Below are positions 54,873-63,630 of a DNA stretch of 64,000 bases, piece after piece (the stretch's first letter is position 1; each line of letters begins with the position of its first letter). The notes below the pieces were generated by a model that had not been told where the DNA came from, did not search any database, and saw only the letters and a program-made list of their open reading frames with translations. The DNA comes from Tumebacillus flagellatus (GTDB lineage: Bacteria > Bacillota > Bacilli > Tumebacillales > Tumebacillaceae), in NCBI RefSeq assembly GCF_000714935.1, contig NZ_JMIR01000001.1, positions 264,032 to 328,031 on the forward strand, read 5' to 3'. The translations under genes and the position numbers were made by a program.

Positions 54873-55571
54873 CTTGGCGCGCTCGCTTTTCGGTTGGGTA
54901 AAAAATTCCTCGGGCGTCGCATCTTCCACGAGGCGGCCGCCGTCGAGGAAGAGGATGCGGTCTGCCACTTCGCGGGCAAATCCCATCTCGTGCGTGACGA
55001 TCGCCATCGTGATACCCGTGTGCGCCAGCGACTTCATGACTTCGAGCACTTCTTTGACCATTTCCGGGTCGAGCGCCGACGTCGGTTCGTCAAACAGCAT
55101 GATCTCCGGCTCCATCGCGAGGCTGCGCGCAATAGCGACGCGCTGCTTTTGACCGCCGGAGAGCCGGGACGGGTAGACGTCCGCTTTGTCGGCGAGCCCG
55201 ACGCGCGCGAGCAGGTCAAGGGCTTTTTGACGGGCTTGGTCTTTGGGGATTTTTTTGACGTTGATCGGGGCGTAGGCGACGTTCTCCAGCACCGTCATGT
55301 TCGGGAACAGGTGGAAGTGCTGGAACACCATGCCGATCTCTTGGCGAATTTTCATCGTGTCGGCTTTCGGCGCGGTGATCTCTTCGCCCTTGATGAAGAC
55401 GTGCCCCTGCGTCGGGACTTCGAGCAGGTTCAGGCAGCGAAGCAGCGTCGATTTCCCCGACCCGGACGGGCCGATGATCGCGACGACTTCGCCCTTCTTG
55501 ACCTCGACGGAGATGTTGTGCAGGACGTCGAGTTTGCCAAACGACTTGGAGAGGTTCTGGACGTTAATCAC
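54849..55571 (-). CDS. Polar amino-acid ABC transporter ATP-binding protein
   Basis: 240 aa. Walker [11 protein letters not shown]-loop FQHFHLFP, signature [17 protein letters not shown], Walker [16 protein letters not shown]-loop VTHEM: a complete GlnQ/ArtM-type ATPase. GTG start at 55571 overlaps the permease end by 8 nt. AAAGGAG upstream. Its last codons are duplicated at the far end of the AT-rich insert. Confidence 0.95.
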   Translation of the reverse strand: MINVQNLSKSFGKLDVLHNISVEVKKGEVVAIIGPSGSGKSTLLRCLNLLEVPTQGHVFIKGEEITAPKADTMKIRQEIGMVFQHFHLFPNMTVLENVAYAPINVKKIPKDQARQKALDLLARVGLADKADVYPSRLSGGQKQRVAIARSLAMEPEIMLFDEPTSALDPEMVKEVLEVMKSLAHTGITMAIVTHEMGFAREVADRILFLDGGRLVEDATPEEFFTQPKSERAKTFLEKML

Positions 55572-56223
55572 TGCGGCGCAATCTCCTTTCGAGCAGTTTC
55601 GCCCCGCCGGTCAAGATCATGACCATCGCGTAGTAGATCACCGCGACGAACAGCAGAGGTTCGAAATAGATGTACTTCTCCGCCGCCACCAAGTTGCCGC
55701 GGCGCAACAGGTCGAGCGCGCCGATGGTGGAGACGAGCGCGGTGTCTTTGAGCAGCGCGATGCCTTCGTTGACCATCGCGGGGAGGATGTTTTTGATCGC
55801 TTGCGGGAGGATGATGTCCCACATCATCTTGCGGTACGGAACGCCAAGCGAGAGCGCGGCTTCGCGCTGTCCTTTGTCGACCGACATGATGCCGCCGCGA
55901 ATCGTCTCCGAGATGTACGCCGCCGCGTTCAGCGCGAACGTGATGACGCCGGACTGGATCGGTTCTATGCGGTAGCCGGTCAATTGCGGGACGGCGAAGT
56001 GGATCAGCGCCAGCATCACGATCAGCGGCGTGCCGCGAAAGATCGAGGTGTAGAAGACGGCAAATCCGTTGAGAATTTTGTTGTTCGAGATCTTGAACAG
56101 GGAGAGGATGACACCCCAGATCAAACCGAACAGCGCAGAGAGCAACATGTATTCCAACGTGACCCCGATCCCTTGCAAGATGAAGGGCATCGAGGGCACG
56201 ATCTTGCTAAAGTCCAAATTCAT
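55564..56223 (-). CDS. Polar amino-acid ABC transporter permease
   Basis: 219 aa with about five helices and the HisM-type signature [19 protein letters not shown] region and [28 protein letters not shown] (the EAA loop that docks the ATPase). Probably homodimeric, since no second permease gene is present. GAGGTG precedes ATG 56223. Middle gene of a binding protein-permease-ATPase operon. Confidence 0.95.
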   Translation of the reverse strand: MNLDFSKIVPSMPFILQGIGVTLEYMLLSALFGLIWGVILSLFKISNNKILNGFAVFYTSIFRGTPLIVMLALIHFAVPQLTGYRIEPIQSGVITFALNAAAYISETIRGGIMSVDKGQREAALSLGVPYRKMMWDIILPQAIKNILPAMVNEGIALLKDTALVSTIGALDLLRRGNLVAAEKYIYFEPLLFVAVIYYAMVMILTGGAKLLERRLRRSD

Positions 56224-56241
56224 GCCCTTCGGTCACCTCGT

Positions 56242-57036
56242 TTATTTGTTGGTGTCAAACCATTTCTTGATCAGGGTGTCGAGTTCGCCGCTGTCTTTGA
56301 GCTTTTTGAGCTCTTTGTTGAAGTCGGCGGTGATTGCCGAGCCTTTCGGGAACGCGATGGCGGAACCGGCCGCTTCCGTTTGCTCGATCGTGTTGAATTC
56401 GAGGTCGGTGTTTGCCGCGGTGTAGCCCTTGGCGACGGTGTCTTCGATGATCGCCGCGTCGATGCGGCCCGCTTTCAGCTCTTGGATGATGTCGCCGATT
56501 TTGTTCAGGGAGACGATTTGCAAGCCTTCCATCTTCTTGGCTTCCCCTTCTTGGATGGAGCCGAGTTGGACGCCGACTTTCTTGCCTTTGATGTCGGCCG
56601 GAGTTTTCAGGTTGGAGCCTTTTTTCGAGACGATCGTTTCTTTCGCTTCATAATAGATGTCGGAGAAGTCGGCGTTTTGCAGGCGCTCCGGCTTCGGGGT
56701 CATGCCCGCCATCACGAAGTCCGCTTGCTTCGCTTGCAGCGCCGGGAGCAGACCGTTGAAGTCGACGTCCTTGACTTCGAGATCGTAGCCGAGGTCTTTC
56801 GTAATCGCTTTGGCGATGTCGATGTCAAAGCCGACGATTTCGTCCGTGCCGCCGTCCGTTTTGTGCGATTCGTAGGGCGGGTAGTCGGCAGAAGTCATCA
56901 GGACGAGTTTCTTGCCGGACGTTTTGGAAGCGTCGCCGGATGCGGAGTTGTCCGAAGCGGAGCCGCAGCCAACGGCGGTCAGCGCAAGAACGGCGGTCAT
57001 GGAGAGGATGGTGAGTGCTTTGAATTTGGTTTTCAT
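56242..57036 (-). CDS. Polar amino-acid ABC transporter substrate-binding lipoprotein
   Basis: 264 aa. Lipobox AVGC with Cys24, then a bilobal SBP_bac_3 domain: LVLMTSADYPPYESH, IVGFDIDIAKAITKDLG, ADFVMAGMTPKPERLQNADFSDIYY, GKKVGVQLGSIQEGEA and IDAAIIEDTVAKGY. The motif set fits arginine/lysine/glutamine or cystine binding proteins; ligand not assignable. AAGGGG is 10 nt before ATG 57036. First gene of the operon. The 400-nt upstream region shows no riboswitch I can name. Confidence 0.94.
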   Translation of the reverse strand: MKTKFKALTILSMTAVLALTAVGCGSASDNSASGDASKTSGKKLVLMTSADYPPYESHKTDGGTDEIVGFDIDIAKAITKDLGYDLEVKDVDFNGLLPALQAKQADFVMAGMTPKPERLQNADFSDIYYEAKETIVSKKGSNLKTPADIKGKKVGVQLGSIQEGEAKKMEGLQIVSLNKIGDIIQELKAGRIDAAIIEDTVAKGYTAANTDLEFNTIEQTEAAGSAIAFPKGSAITADFNKELKKLKDSGELDTLIKKWFDTNK

Positions 57037-57442
57037 CAGTGGTGTCCCCCTTGGTGCGAATTCTGAGTCGTCTATGCAGTTCCTGCGAACAGGAGCCAGA
57101 GTTGCGGTTGAGTAGTTGAAGTGTTGTGATCACCACGGATATTTATACAACTTATTGAATACCTCGTGCAAGATTGAAATTCTTCCAGCTAGCGAACTTA
57201 GCAGGGATATGCTCAGAGAAAGTCGTGATTTCTCCGGTTTGGATCGTTGCCGCGGGGAGGATAGACGCAGAACTTTCAGTCGAATATCATCCTTAGAGAA
57301 AACTCAGGATTTTCACCGTCAAACATCAGGGAATCCTCCGAGTTCCTTTCATGAAGCCGCGGATTACAATGAAAGTGTCAAGAGGAGATGCCGATCACGA
57401 ACCGGCGCTCCCCAAGACAGAATCCGTAGGGGGGAACTCATC
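57037..57442. other. Divergent intergenic region, ABC operon / DoxX gene
   Basis: About 400 nt. An open frame runs through it on the plus strand, but it has no ribosome binding site and an uncharacteristic composition, so it is not coding. One TTGACA (minus strand, 57377-57382) has no good -10. Nothing else recognised. Confidence 0.4.
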
Positions 57443-57994
57443 ATGTTCATGCAATGGTTGCGATCCAATAGATACGCCGCACTGCTTCTGACTCTCGTTC
57501 GGTTGTACGTGGGTTACGAATTCCTGCACGCCGGCTGGGAAAAAATCTTCGGCGAAAAACCGTTCGACGCCTCGGGTTTTTTGAAAAACGCCATCGCCCA
57601 TCCGGTGCTCGGCCCGGATAAGACGGAGATCTTCCCGACCTTCACCGCTTTCTTGAAAAACTTCGCCCTGCCGCATGTCGGGATTTTTAACTTCCTGGTT
57701 CCGTGGGGCGAGTTGCTGGTGGGTCTCGGTTTGATCCTCGGCGTCCTGACCACCGCTGCCATGTTCTTCGGCGTCCTGATGAACTTCCTGTACCTGATGG
57801 CCGGCACCGTTTCGTCGAACCCGTGGGACATCTTCCTCGGCATGTTCATCCTCGCGGCAGGCTACAACGCCGGGATGTTCGGCGGCGACTACTGGGTGAT
57901 TCCGTGGGTGCGCGGGCTGTTTAAGCGCGGAGGCTCGGGTTCGACGGGCAGTCCGAACGCTCTGAAAGGTGCGGGGCGTCGCGCGAAGGCATAA
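57443..57994 (+). CDS. DoxX-family membrane protein
   Basis: 183 aa, four helices. LLLTLVRLYVGYEFLHAGWEKIFG is the DoxX opening, then FLVPWGELLVGLGLILGVLTTAAMFFGVLMNFLYLMAG and GYNAGMFGGDYWVIPW. DoxX proteins resemble the small subunit of thiosulfate:quinone oxidoreductase and occur in oxidative-stress complexes. A basic C-terminal tail (GLFKRGGSGSTGSPNALKGAGRRAKA) is unusual. GGGGGGAA lies 6 nt before ATG 57443; the long in-frame extension upstream is rejected. Confidence 0.88.
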   Translation: MFMQWLRSNRYAALLLTLVRLYVGYEFLHAGWEKIFGEKPFDASGFLKNAIAHPVLGPDKTEIFPTFTAFLKNFALPHVGIFNFLVPWGELLVGLGLILGVLTTAAMFFGVLMNFLYLMAGTVSSNPWDIFLGMFILAAGYNAGMFGGDYWVIPWVRGLFKRGGSGSTGSPNALKGAGRRAKA

Positions 57995-58018
57995 CGCGGA
58001 ACAGTTTGACTAATAAAA

Positions 58019-58060
58019 GGAAAGACCTGAGTCCGGGAGAGAGCCGGATTCAGGTCTTTT
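58019..58060. terminator. Bidirectional terminator between the DoxX and MFS genes
   Basis: AAAGACCTGAGTCCGG (58021-58036) pairs with CCGGATTCAGGTCTTT (58044-58059) with one mismatch, with T runs both ways. Confidence 0.88.
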
Positions 58061-58100
58061 CGTGTTCTTCGGCGCGGTCGTATTCTCGATGCGAATACGG

Positions 58101-59504
58101 TCAGTTCGTTTTTTTCACAAAGAAGGACAGCACGACATTGATCAACGCCAAGGCGAAGCTCACCGTCAGCGCTGTAGTCGTTCCGGTTGCAAACGCTTGC
58201 GTCGGTTCGTTTGCGACGGTTGCCAAATAACTGTTTTGTTTCGCCGATACGACGGACACCATCACGGCGATCCCGACGGCGCCCATGACTTGTTGGAACG
58301 TTCCCGTCAACGCGATGCCGTCCGGGTAGTACCGTTTCGGCAGCGCGTTTAACGTGTTGGTTTGGACAGACGCGATGACCATCCCGATTCCCAACATCAT
58401 GACGATATGCACCGGGACGAGCATCCACAAGGACGTGTTCACTCCCAATTGAGTAAAACACGCGTACGCGATCGCGATGCAAACGGTCCCCGGCAAAATC
58501 ACCGCTTTGGGGCCGTACTTGTCAAACAGACGTCCGATGACCGGAGCCAGCACACAGTTGAGCAAACTGCCGGGCAACAGCACAAGCCCCGTGGCAAACG
58601 CGGTGATCAGCAACGACACCTGCATGTACATCGGCAAAATGACCAGCAAAGACAACATATTGAAGAACGTGATCGAAGTGATGATCAACCCGACTACGAA
58701 CATCGGATAGCGAAACGCTTGTAAGTTCAACGTAGGCTGTTCCATCTTGGTCTGCCGAATGCCAAATGCGACCAATCCCAGAGCCCCCAGAACAAGCGAA
58801 GTGAGCACCGTAGTGCTCGTCCAGCCGAGTTCCCCCGATACGCTAAACCCGTACACGATGCCCCCAAACCCGATCGTGGAAAGCACGACCGACAGAACAT
58901 CGATCGACACGTTGCGAACTTCGTTGACGTTTGGCAGATAGATCGATCCAAACACAAGCGAAAACAACAAGAACGGCAACGTCAGCCAAAAAATCCACTG
59001 CCACGACAACGTGTCCAAGATCAGCCCCGCCAAGGTCGGCCCCAAAGCCGGACCCGCCAGCATCACCAACCCCATCAAGCCCATTGCGCCCCCGCGCTGT
59101 TGCGGCGGAAAGACGGTGAAAATCACGTTTTGGGTCAGCGGCAACGCAATCGCCAACCCCATGGATTGAATGATGCGCGCCACCAACAAAACACCAAATA
59201 CCGGAGACAGCGCCGCGATGACGGTCCCGATGAGGAACAGCGAAAGAGACGCGAAAAACATTTGTCGCGTGGTAAACTTCTGCATCAAGATCCCCGTCAC
59301 CGGCACCAAAATACCCAGGGTAAGAAAGTACCCCGTCGCCAACCATTGAATCGTCGTTGCATCGACATGGAACAATCGGCTTAAATCGCCTAATGCGATA
59401 TTCAGAGCCGTTTCACTAAAAAGCCCGACAAAGCCTGCCACTAAGAGCGCAGTCAATGCCGGGCCGCGTTTGATCCCCGGATTTGTTTGACTCTGGTTGT
59501 TCAT
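58101..59504 (-). CDS. DHA2-family MFS drug efflux transporter
   Basis: 467 aa, about 14 helices. Motif A-like VTGILMQKFTTRQMFFASL, motif C GLVMLAGPALGPTLAGLILD (antiporter signature), and IQWLATGYFLTLGILVP typical of LmrB/EmrB drug exporters. AAGGAG is 10 nt before ATG 59504. Its start lies 4 nt behind the TetR gene, so both are one transcript and the repressor likely controls the pump. Confidence 0.92.
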   Translation of the reverse strand: MNNQSQTNPGIKRGPALTALLVAGFVGLFSETALNIALGDLSRLFHVDATTIQWLATGYFLTLGILVPVTGILMQKFTTRQMFFASLSLFLIGTVIAALSPVFGVLLVARIIQSMGLAIALPLTQNVIFTVFPPQQRGGAMGLMGLVMLAGPALGPTLAGLILDTLSWQWIFWLTLPFLLFSLVFGSIYLPNVNEVRNVSIDVLSVVLSTIGFGGIVYGFSVSGELGWTSTTVLTSLVLGALGLVAFGIRQTKMEQPTLNLQAFRYPMFVVGLIITSITFFNMLSLLVILPMYMQVSLLITAFATGLVLLPGSLLNCVLAPVIGRLFDKYGPKAVILPGTVCIAIAYACFTQLGVNTSLWMLVPVHIVMMLGIGMVIASVQTNTLNALPKRYYPDGIALTGTFQQVMGAVGIAVMVSVVSAKQNSYLATVANEPTQAFATGTTTALTVSFALALINVVLSFFVKKTN

Positions 59505-59508
59505 GGAC

Positions 59509-60069
59509 TCAGAACTCCTTCAGTATAGCAGGCAAGACCTGCAGGATGACTTTAAGCGGCTCGCTTGATTTTTGTGTCGTGCACAGCATGATGCCGCCTT
59601 CGATCGAAGCTGTCATCATCAGGGCGATTGCGTTCGCTTTTTCTTCCGTAAAACCGTCTGCCGCTAACTTGCCGCGGTAAATGTCTTGCATCTTGGAAAA
59701 AAGGGACGAACAAGCAACTCGAACCGATTCGCTCAGAGCTCCCATCTCGTTGACGATGCTGCTGAACGTATACCCCGTCACCGTTCCTTCCCGTTCAAAC
59801 TGAGCGATCAGTTTCTCGATCATCCTCTGCACGGCGGTAAGCGTGGACGGGTTCTGCTGGAAGATCTCCACGATATCCGTCGTGATCGCTTCGTTCATCG
59901 ATTGCAAACAGGCGATGAGCAGTTCTTCTTTCCCGTTTGGAAAATGGTGATAGAGCGCGCCCTTCGTGATGTTGCAGGCTTTCAAGATGTCGTTGAGCCC
60001 CACCGCCTTGTATCCATGTTGTTGAAACAGTTTCGTTGCGTTTTCAATCATCAGCGCTTTTGTATCCAT
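59509..60069 (-). CDS. TetR/AcrR-family repressor
   Basis: 186 aa. N-terminal HTH (ENATKLFQQHGYKAVGLNDILKACNITKGALYHHFPNGKEELL) and a ligand domain of the YxaF/LmrA kind (AAVQRMIEKLIAQF, TGYTFSSIVNEMGALSE). GGAGGTG is 9 nt before ATG 60069; the upstream frame is rejected because it crosses the promoter and operator. Probably represses itself and the downstream MFS pump until a toxic compound binds. Confidence 0.92.
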   Translation of the reverse strand: MDTKALMIENATKLFQQHGYKAVGLNDILKACNITKGALYHHFPNGKEELLIACLQSMNEAITTDIVEIFQQNPSTLTAVQRMIEKLIAQFEREGTVTGYTFSSIVNEMGALSESVRVACSSLFSKMQDIYRGKLAADGFTEEKANAIALMMTASIEGGIMLCTTQKSSEPLKVILQVLPAILKEF

Positions 60070-60087
60070 TTCTATGTGCACCTCCAA

Positions 60088-60111
60088 CATACCGACCGGT
60101 CTGTTTGTATG
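60088..60111. promoter_or_regulatory. Candidate TetR operator
   Basis: Partly palindromic 24-nt site with arms CATAC and GTATG around a centre ACCGACCGGTCTGT, immediately upstream of the repressor ribosome binding site. AGACCGGTCGGT-like sites are typical for this repressor subfamily. Confidence 0.6.
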
Positions 60112-60289
60112 ATACCAAAAAAATTTCTTAGGATGCAAGCAGATTTTCAAAAGAAAAAACCTCCTATCATCGGTATAGGAGGTGACACGACTCTGTGAAG
60201 ATTCCCGTCGATCTCAATTGAATAAAAAGCCGAACGCATCCGGGGCGAGTTCCTTTTTGTCAACCTCTCGCTTGCCATCTCGAAATTCA

Positions 60290-60664
60290 TCACTGGCCTC
60301 CACTCCTGTGCAGGGCCTGCAGAGCGGCCTCCTCATCCTTCAGAAAAAACACCTGACGTCCTTGGTTGCACTCATAGATAAAATCTCGCAAACTCTTGCT
60401 GTTGTACGCTTCAAAGTCTCCTACGAGCGCGATTTGTACCCCGTAATTGGTGAATTTCTGCAAAATATCACCGGCGAGCCGGGTCTTTAGATCAAAAAAA
60501 TCTTCCGCAACATTCGACTGATGGACGATGATCTTGTGGCATTCATGGTCATATCTCAACACAGCCATCAGATCGAGCGCGCTTTGGACATCGCCGAGCA
60601 GAATCTCGGAACTTTTTACAATCGCGACTTTGGAATCCCCTTTTTGGTCGATCGTTACGTTCAT
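60290..60664 (-). CDS. DUF4180 protein
   Basis: 124-aa soluble protein matching the DUF4180 pattern: VKSSEILLGDVQSALDLMAVLRYDHECHKIIVHQSNVAEDFFDLKTRLAGDILQKF then NYGVQIALVGDF and DFIYECNQGRQVFFL. Often annotated as an alpha/beta domain similar to STAS-like folds; function unknown. GGGGG is 7 nt before ATG 60664. Confidence 0.85.
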   Translation of the reverse strand: MNVTIDQKGDSKVAIVKSSEILLGDVQSALDLMAVLRYDHECHKIIVHQSNVAEDFFDLKTRLAGDILQKFTNYGVQIALVGDFEAYNSKSLRDFIYECNQGRQVFFLKDEEAALQALHRSGGQ

Positions 60665-60812
60665 TCGATTGCCCCCTTGTGACGTAAGAATTTCAGATCA
60701 TTATAACAGATTTATGATGTGTGCGGCTTCATCAGCGACCTGAGAAGAGCCCAAATCACGTTTGTATAAAACAATGTTTAAAGAAATATTTCATAATTAA
60801 CGAAAAAATCTA

Positions 60813-60841
60813 TTGAATTATCAATTCGCAGACGATATAGT
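60813..60841 (+). promoter_or_regulatory. Sigma-A promoter of the secreted paralogue pair
   Basis: TTGAAT (60813-60818), exactly 17 nt, then TATAGT (60836-60841), 79 nt before the first ATG, within AT-rich DNA. Confidence 0.7.
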
Positions 60842-60919
60842 AGAGCCATCGGAAATTATTTTAAATAAGTAATAGCAATAATGACAAGAAAACTAAATGA
60901 AAAAGTGAGGATTTCAACT

Positions 60920-61657
60920 ATGGAGAAAAAATGGTTCGCCGCTTCGCTCGCTCTTCTGCTGACTGCGACCGTGTCCACCGGTACTGCGCATGCAGCGTCT
61001 GCAAATGACCAGAAGGGCAATGGAAGCTCCGCCAAGCCTGTCCTTGTGGATCGTTACGAGGCACCGGGTACGCCGAACGCTTCGGTCTCCACGCAAAGAG
61101 CTTCGCTTGACGGCGTATCTTGCGTGTGGGACCCGGTGACCGATCCCGGTTACCACACCCAAACTTGCTACAGCAACACAACGTACGATGTGGTCAGCAG
61201 CCGCATCTTGCAATATGACGCGTTGCCGCTGACAGACCAGACGCCGCTGATTTCCGTCGCCAAAGGTCAAACCAAGACCCTCAGCACGTCTCAAACCAAA
61301 TCCAGCACGGTCACGACCAAAACCACCGTATCTCTTCCGGTTCTGAAGGTGATCAACTTGACTCTGACGCGAACGGAAACCGGCACGGTAACGGAAACAT
61401 ACTCCACCACGACGCTGTACACCGGTCCGGACGCTTCGTCCCCGTACAACACCCGCACCTACTGGAGCGCGGTCACGAATGACTTGTACGAATTGACGGT
61501 GCAACAAAACGACCACTACATCGTGTACGTCTATGCCAACGACGGTTCCCAATACCCGACCTACTCGTACGTCAAAGATGTAGGAGTTTCCCGAGATGTC
61601 GTTCAGGCGTACAAACCGATCATCGTGACCTACTCCACCGATCAAAACGTTTACTAA
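60920..61657 (+). CDS. Secreted Ser/Thr-rich beta protein A (paralogue pair)
   Basis: 245 aa. Signal peptide ending AHA near residue 25, a linker, then two cysteines (Cys68, Cys83) before YDVVSSRILQYD. The core ISVAKGQTKTLSTSQT, a run of alternating Ser/Thr/Val residues (about 130-170), and TTTLYTGPDASSPYNTRTYW recur in the next gene. The alternating polar/apolar strands resemble the insertion hairpin of aerolysin/MTX-type pore formers; that is inference only. ATG 60920 (MEKKWF) follows GTGAGG. The two genes are 36 nt apart, likely one operon. Confidence 0.8.
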   Translation: MEKKWFAASLALLLTATVSTGTAHAASANDQKGNGSSAKPVLVDRYEAPGTPNASVSTQRASLDGVSCVWDPVTDPGYHTQTCYSNTTYDVVSSRILQYDALPLTDQTPLISVAKGQTKTLSTSQTKSSTVTTKTTVSLPVLKVINLTLTRTETGTVTETYSTTTLYTGPDASSPYNTRTYWSAVTNDLYELTVQQNDHYIVYVYANDGSQYPTYSYVKDVGVSRDVVQAYKPIIVTYSTDQNVY

Positions 61658-61693
61658 GATCATCATTTCAAATTGAAAGAGAGGTACTTTCAC

Positions 61694-62353
61694 ATGAACG
61701 CGCAAAATTTTGTCAACCGGTTCACTCTCCTGACTTTTTCCGCGGCACTCGTACTCGCCGGCACCGGAGCTGCCACGCCGAAATCCGCCTCTGCTGCTTC
61801 TGATGAAGTATGCTATTCCCAATGGGAGGGTGAGTCCACGTACGTCACCCGATGCTCGGGAACGAACTATGACGTGGTCGGCAAAACCCTCGTGCAGGCG
61901 GATTACACCCCCGTGATGAATCAAAACTTCCTCATCTCGGTTGCCAAGGGTCAAACCCAAACCCTGAGCTCCTCCAAAACGGTCGAGCACAAAATCGAGA
62001 CGAGCCTCAACGTCAGTCTGAATACGAAGCTGTTCGGCAAGATCAGCCTCGCGACGCTCGGCACGTCCACCGGCACCACGACGACCCTCTACAACACCAC
62101 AACCGTCTACACCGGCCCGGAGTTGAGCTCCCCCTACAATTCCCGCAAATATTACGCGGGCGAGATCTTCGACCTGTACAACGTCACCATCCATGAGTAC
62201 AACTACACCACCGAGTACATCGATTTCTACGATTCGAACGGCGCTCTCTTGCACAGCGGCATGCAGACCTACACCTCAACCGATCACGGTACTTATAACG
62301 AGCAAGTCAAAGTTCCGCGTCCTGTTGAGTACACGGTGGATGCTTACTACTAG
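61694..62353 (+). CDS. Secreted Ser/Thr-rich beta protein B (paralogue pair)
   Basis: 219 aa. Signal peptide ending near residue 35 (SASA). Cys40 and Cys54 precede NYDVVGKTLVQADYTPV, then FLISVAKGQTQTLSSSKT, an amphipathic Ser/Thr/Val stretch, TTTVYTGPELSSPYNSRKYY and a C-terminal strand-rich part. Alignment by eye with protein A runs through nearly the whole mature region, so they arose by duplication. AGAGAGGT is 8 nt before ATG 61694. Two-component assembly is possible (inference). Confidence 0.8.
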   Translation: MNAQNFVNRFTLLTFSAALVLAGTGAATPKSASAASDEVCYSQWEGESTYVTRCSGTNYDVVGKTLVQADYTPVMNQNFLISVAKGQTQTLSSSKTVEHKIETSLNVSLNTKLFGKISLATLGTSTGTTTTLYNTTTVYTGPELSSPYNSRKYYAGEIFDLYNVTIHEYNYTTEYIDFYDSNGALLHSGMQTYTSTDHGTYNEQVKVPRPVEYTVDAYY

Positions 62354-62450
62354 GAGAAAACTCCGATTTCGTCCTTGCGTTTCAACCGCACTTCCTGGTC
62401 GAGATTCCCCTCACGGATTTGCTCACCTGCTTGCTTCGCTGTTTTATGAG
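62353..62450 (-). pseudogene. Chemoreceptor HAMP-domain remnant
   Basis: Minus-strand frame reading AKQAGEQIREGNLDQEV then RLKRKDEIGVFS and a stop: a HAMP second helix and linker (REGNLDQEV, KDEIG), with neither transmembrane nor signalling domain. The upstream frame breaks down into noncoding-like sequence. A decayed fragment of a methyl-accepting protein. Confidence 0.5.
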
Positions 62451-62505
62451 GCAGCCTACGCGCTCCATGGCTTGTTCGAATTGAACTGTCAAACGATGCC
62501 CGAAG

Positions 62506-62550
62506 AGACCTGCATCTGGTATTTGCCGGACGCAGGTCTTGTTTGTATTT
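62506..62550 (+). terminator. Possible terminator after the secreted paralogue pair
   Basis: AGACCTGC (62506-62513) pairs with GCAGGTCT (62532-62539), 18-nt loop, followed by TGTTTGTATTT. Confidence 0.5.
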
Positions 62551-62717
62551 GCAGGTTGTTGATTTTCGGAGAAACTCAACCAAGCAAACCAACTGTTACT
62601 TCGCCTTCGTGATAGAATTCAATGACATAATCTTCTTCCACACTCAAAACCCATATATCCGATGACACAGAGAGTACATCATCCCTGTTTAAGATCATGT
62701 CAGCTAACTCTGATTTC

Positions 62718-63152
62718 AGAACTGGAATGGAACGCAGAGTTTGATGGCTTTTTCCCCATTCCCTTCACGATAGTCTTCGATATTAATATGCATTCCTTTT
62801 ATGGGGTCGTAATCCAATCTCCAGAACACTTTCCATCTGCCGACCTTCTACCAATGACTTTACCATCCCCCTGACTTTTGTCTAAAGTCCCTATTACCGG
62901 CTTTGCATCGGGGCCTAAACCGACAAGCTCAAACGCGAGGTTTCTTGCTTGTTCGTATGTCTCCACTTGAGGTAGAGTCACATCACGCCCCACCTCTACG
63001 CCAGCGTGTAACCCTCTAGCTATTTCATAGATGTATTTGAGTCCCTTATCTGTTTTGATTGCCTTGCCACCTAACTTAACGAACCCTCCACCAACAACTC
63101 CTGCAAGTGACAAGCCTCTCTCAACCCAGGTTAGGTCATCACCTGTTCCTTT
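62718..63152 (-). pseudogene. Frameshifted C-terminus of a polymorphic (LXG-type) toxin
   Basis: From 63152 downward the minus strand reads KGTGDDLTWVERGLSLAG, then YEQARNLAFELVGLGPDAK and PVIGTLDKSQGDGKVIGRRS, all in one frame. After DGK the frame is lost, but the next frame continues coherently as WRLDYDPIKGMHINIEDYRE and GEKAIKLCVPFQF to a TGA at 62718. This is the common C-terminal module of Bacillus secreted polymorphic toxins. One base appears lost near 62830, and no start or secretion domain is present, so this is a dead tail fragment. Confidence 0.7.
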
Positions 63153-63324
63153 TTAGTCAACTGTTTTAGTATCGCAATTCCACATTTTCATTAAGATAAA
63201 ATTATAGTCAGTTTCGATCTCTTCGTCTAAACAAAAGTAAGCGTAAAACTGCGCCCACCTATTATTTGGATAGCCAAGAGCATGAGATAATCCTTCTCAG
63301 AACACATCCGAGGAGGGTTTTTTC

Positions 63325-63630
63325 ATGGCTCAGCCGGAGATCAAAAAGACTTTGGAAGCCCGAATCGCGGATTTTCGAGCCAGCGGTCTAAGCGGTTCCC
63401 AATGGTGTGAACAAAATCAAATAGCTACCTCTCAGTTCTATTACTGGAAGCGCAAGCTCATGAACATGACTGCGCCCTCTTCTCAATGGGTAACTCTCCA
63501 AGTACAACCTTCCTCGCTTAACGATCCCTCTTTGTTCGTGACCGTTGGCCCAGCGGTTATCGAGGTCAAACCTGGCTTTGACCGTGATCTATTTTCAGAT
63601 GTCGTGCGTACCCTACAGACCCTATGCTAA
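63325..63630 (+). CDS. tnpA: IS66 accessory protein TnpA
   Basis: 101 aa. N-terminal HTH-like EARIADFRASGLSGSQWCEQNQIATSQFYYWKRKL is the IS66 Orf1 signature, followed by a variable tail. ATG 63325 with GAGGAGG upstream. The stop overlaps the tnpB start (ATGCTAA, 63624-63630), as usual in IS66 elements. Confidence 0.88.
   Translation: MAQPEIKKTLEARIADFRASGLSGSQWCEQNQIATSQFYYWKRKLMNMTAPSSQWVTLQVQPSSLNDPSLFVTVGPAVIEVKPGFDRDLFSDVVRTLQTLC

Noticed and set aside
57116..57442. N-terminal extension of the DoxX protein
   Set aside because: The frame is open but the residues look noncoding and a strong ribosome binding site precedes the internal ATG at 57443.
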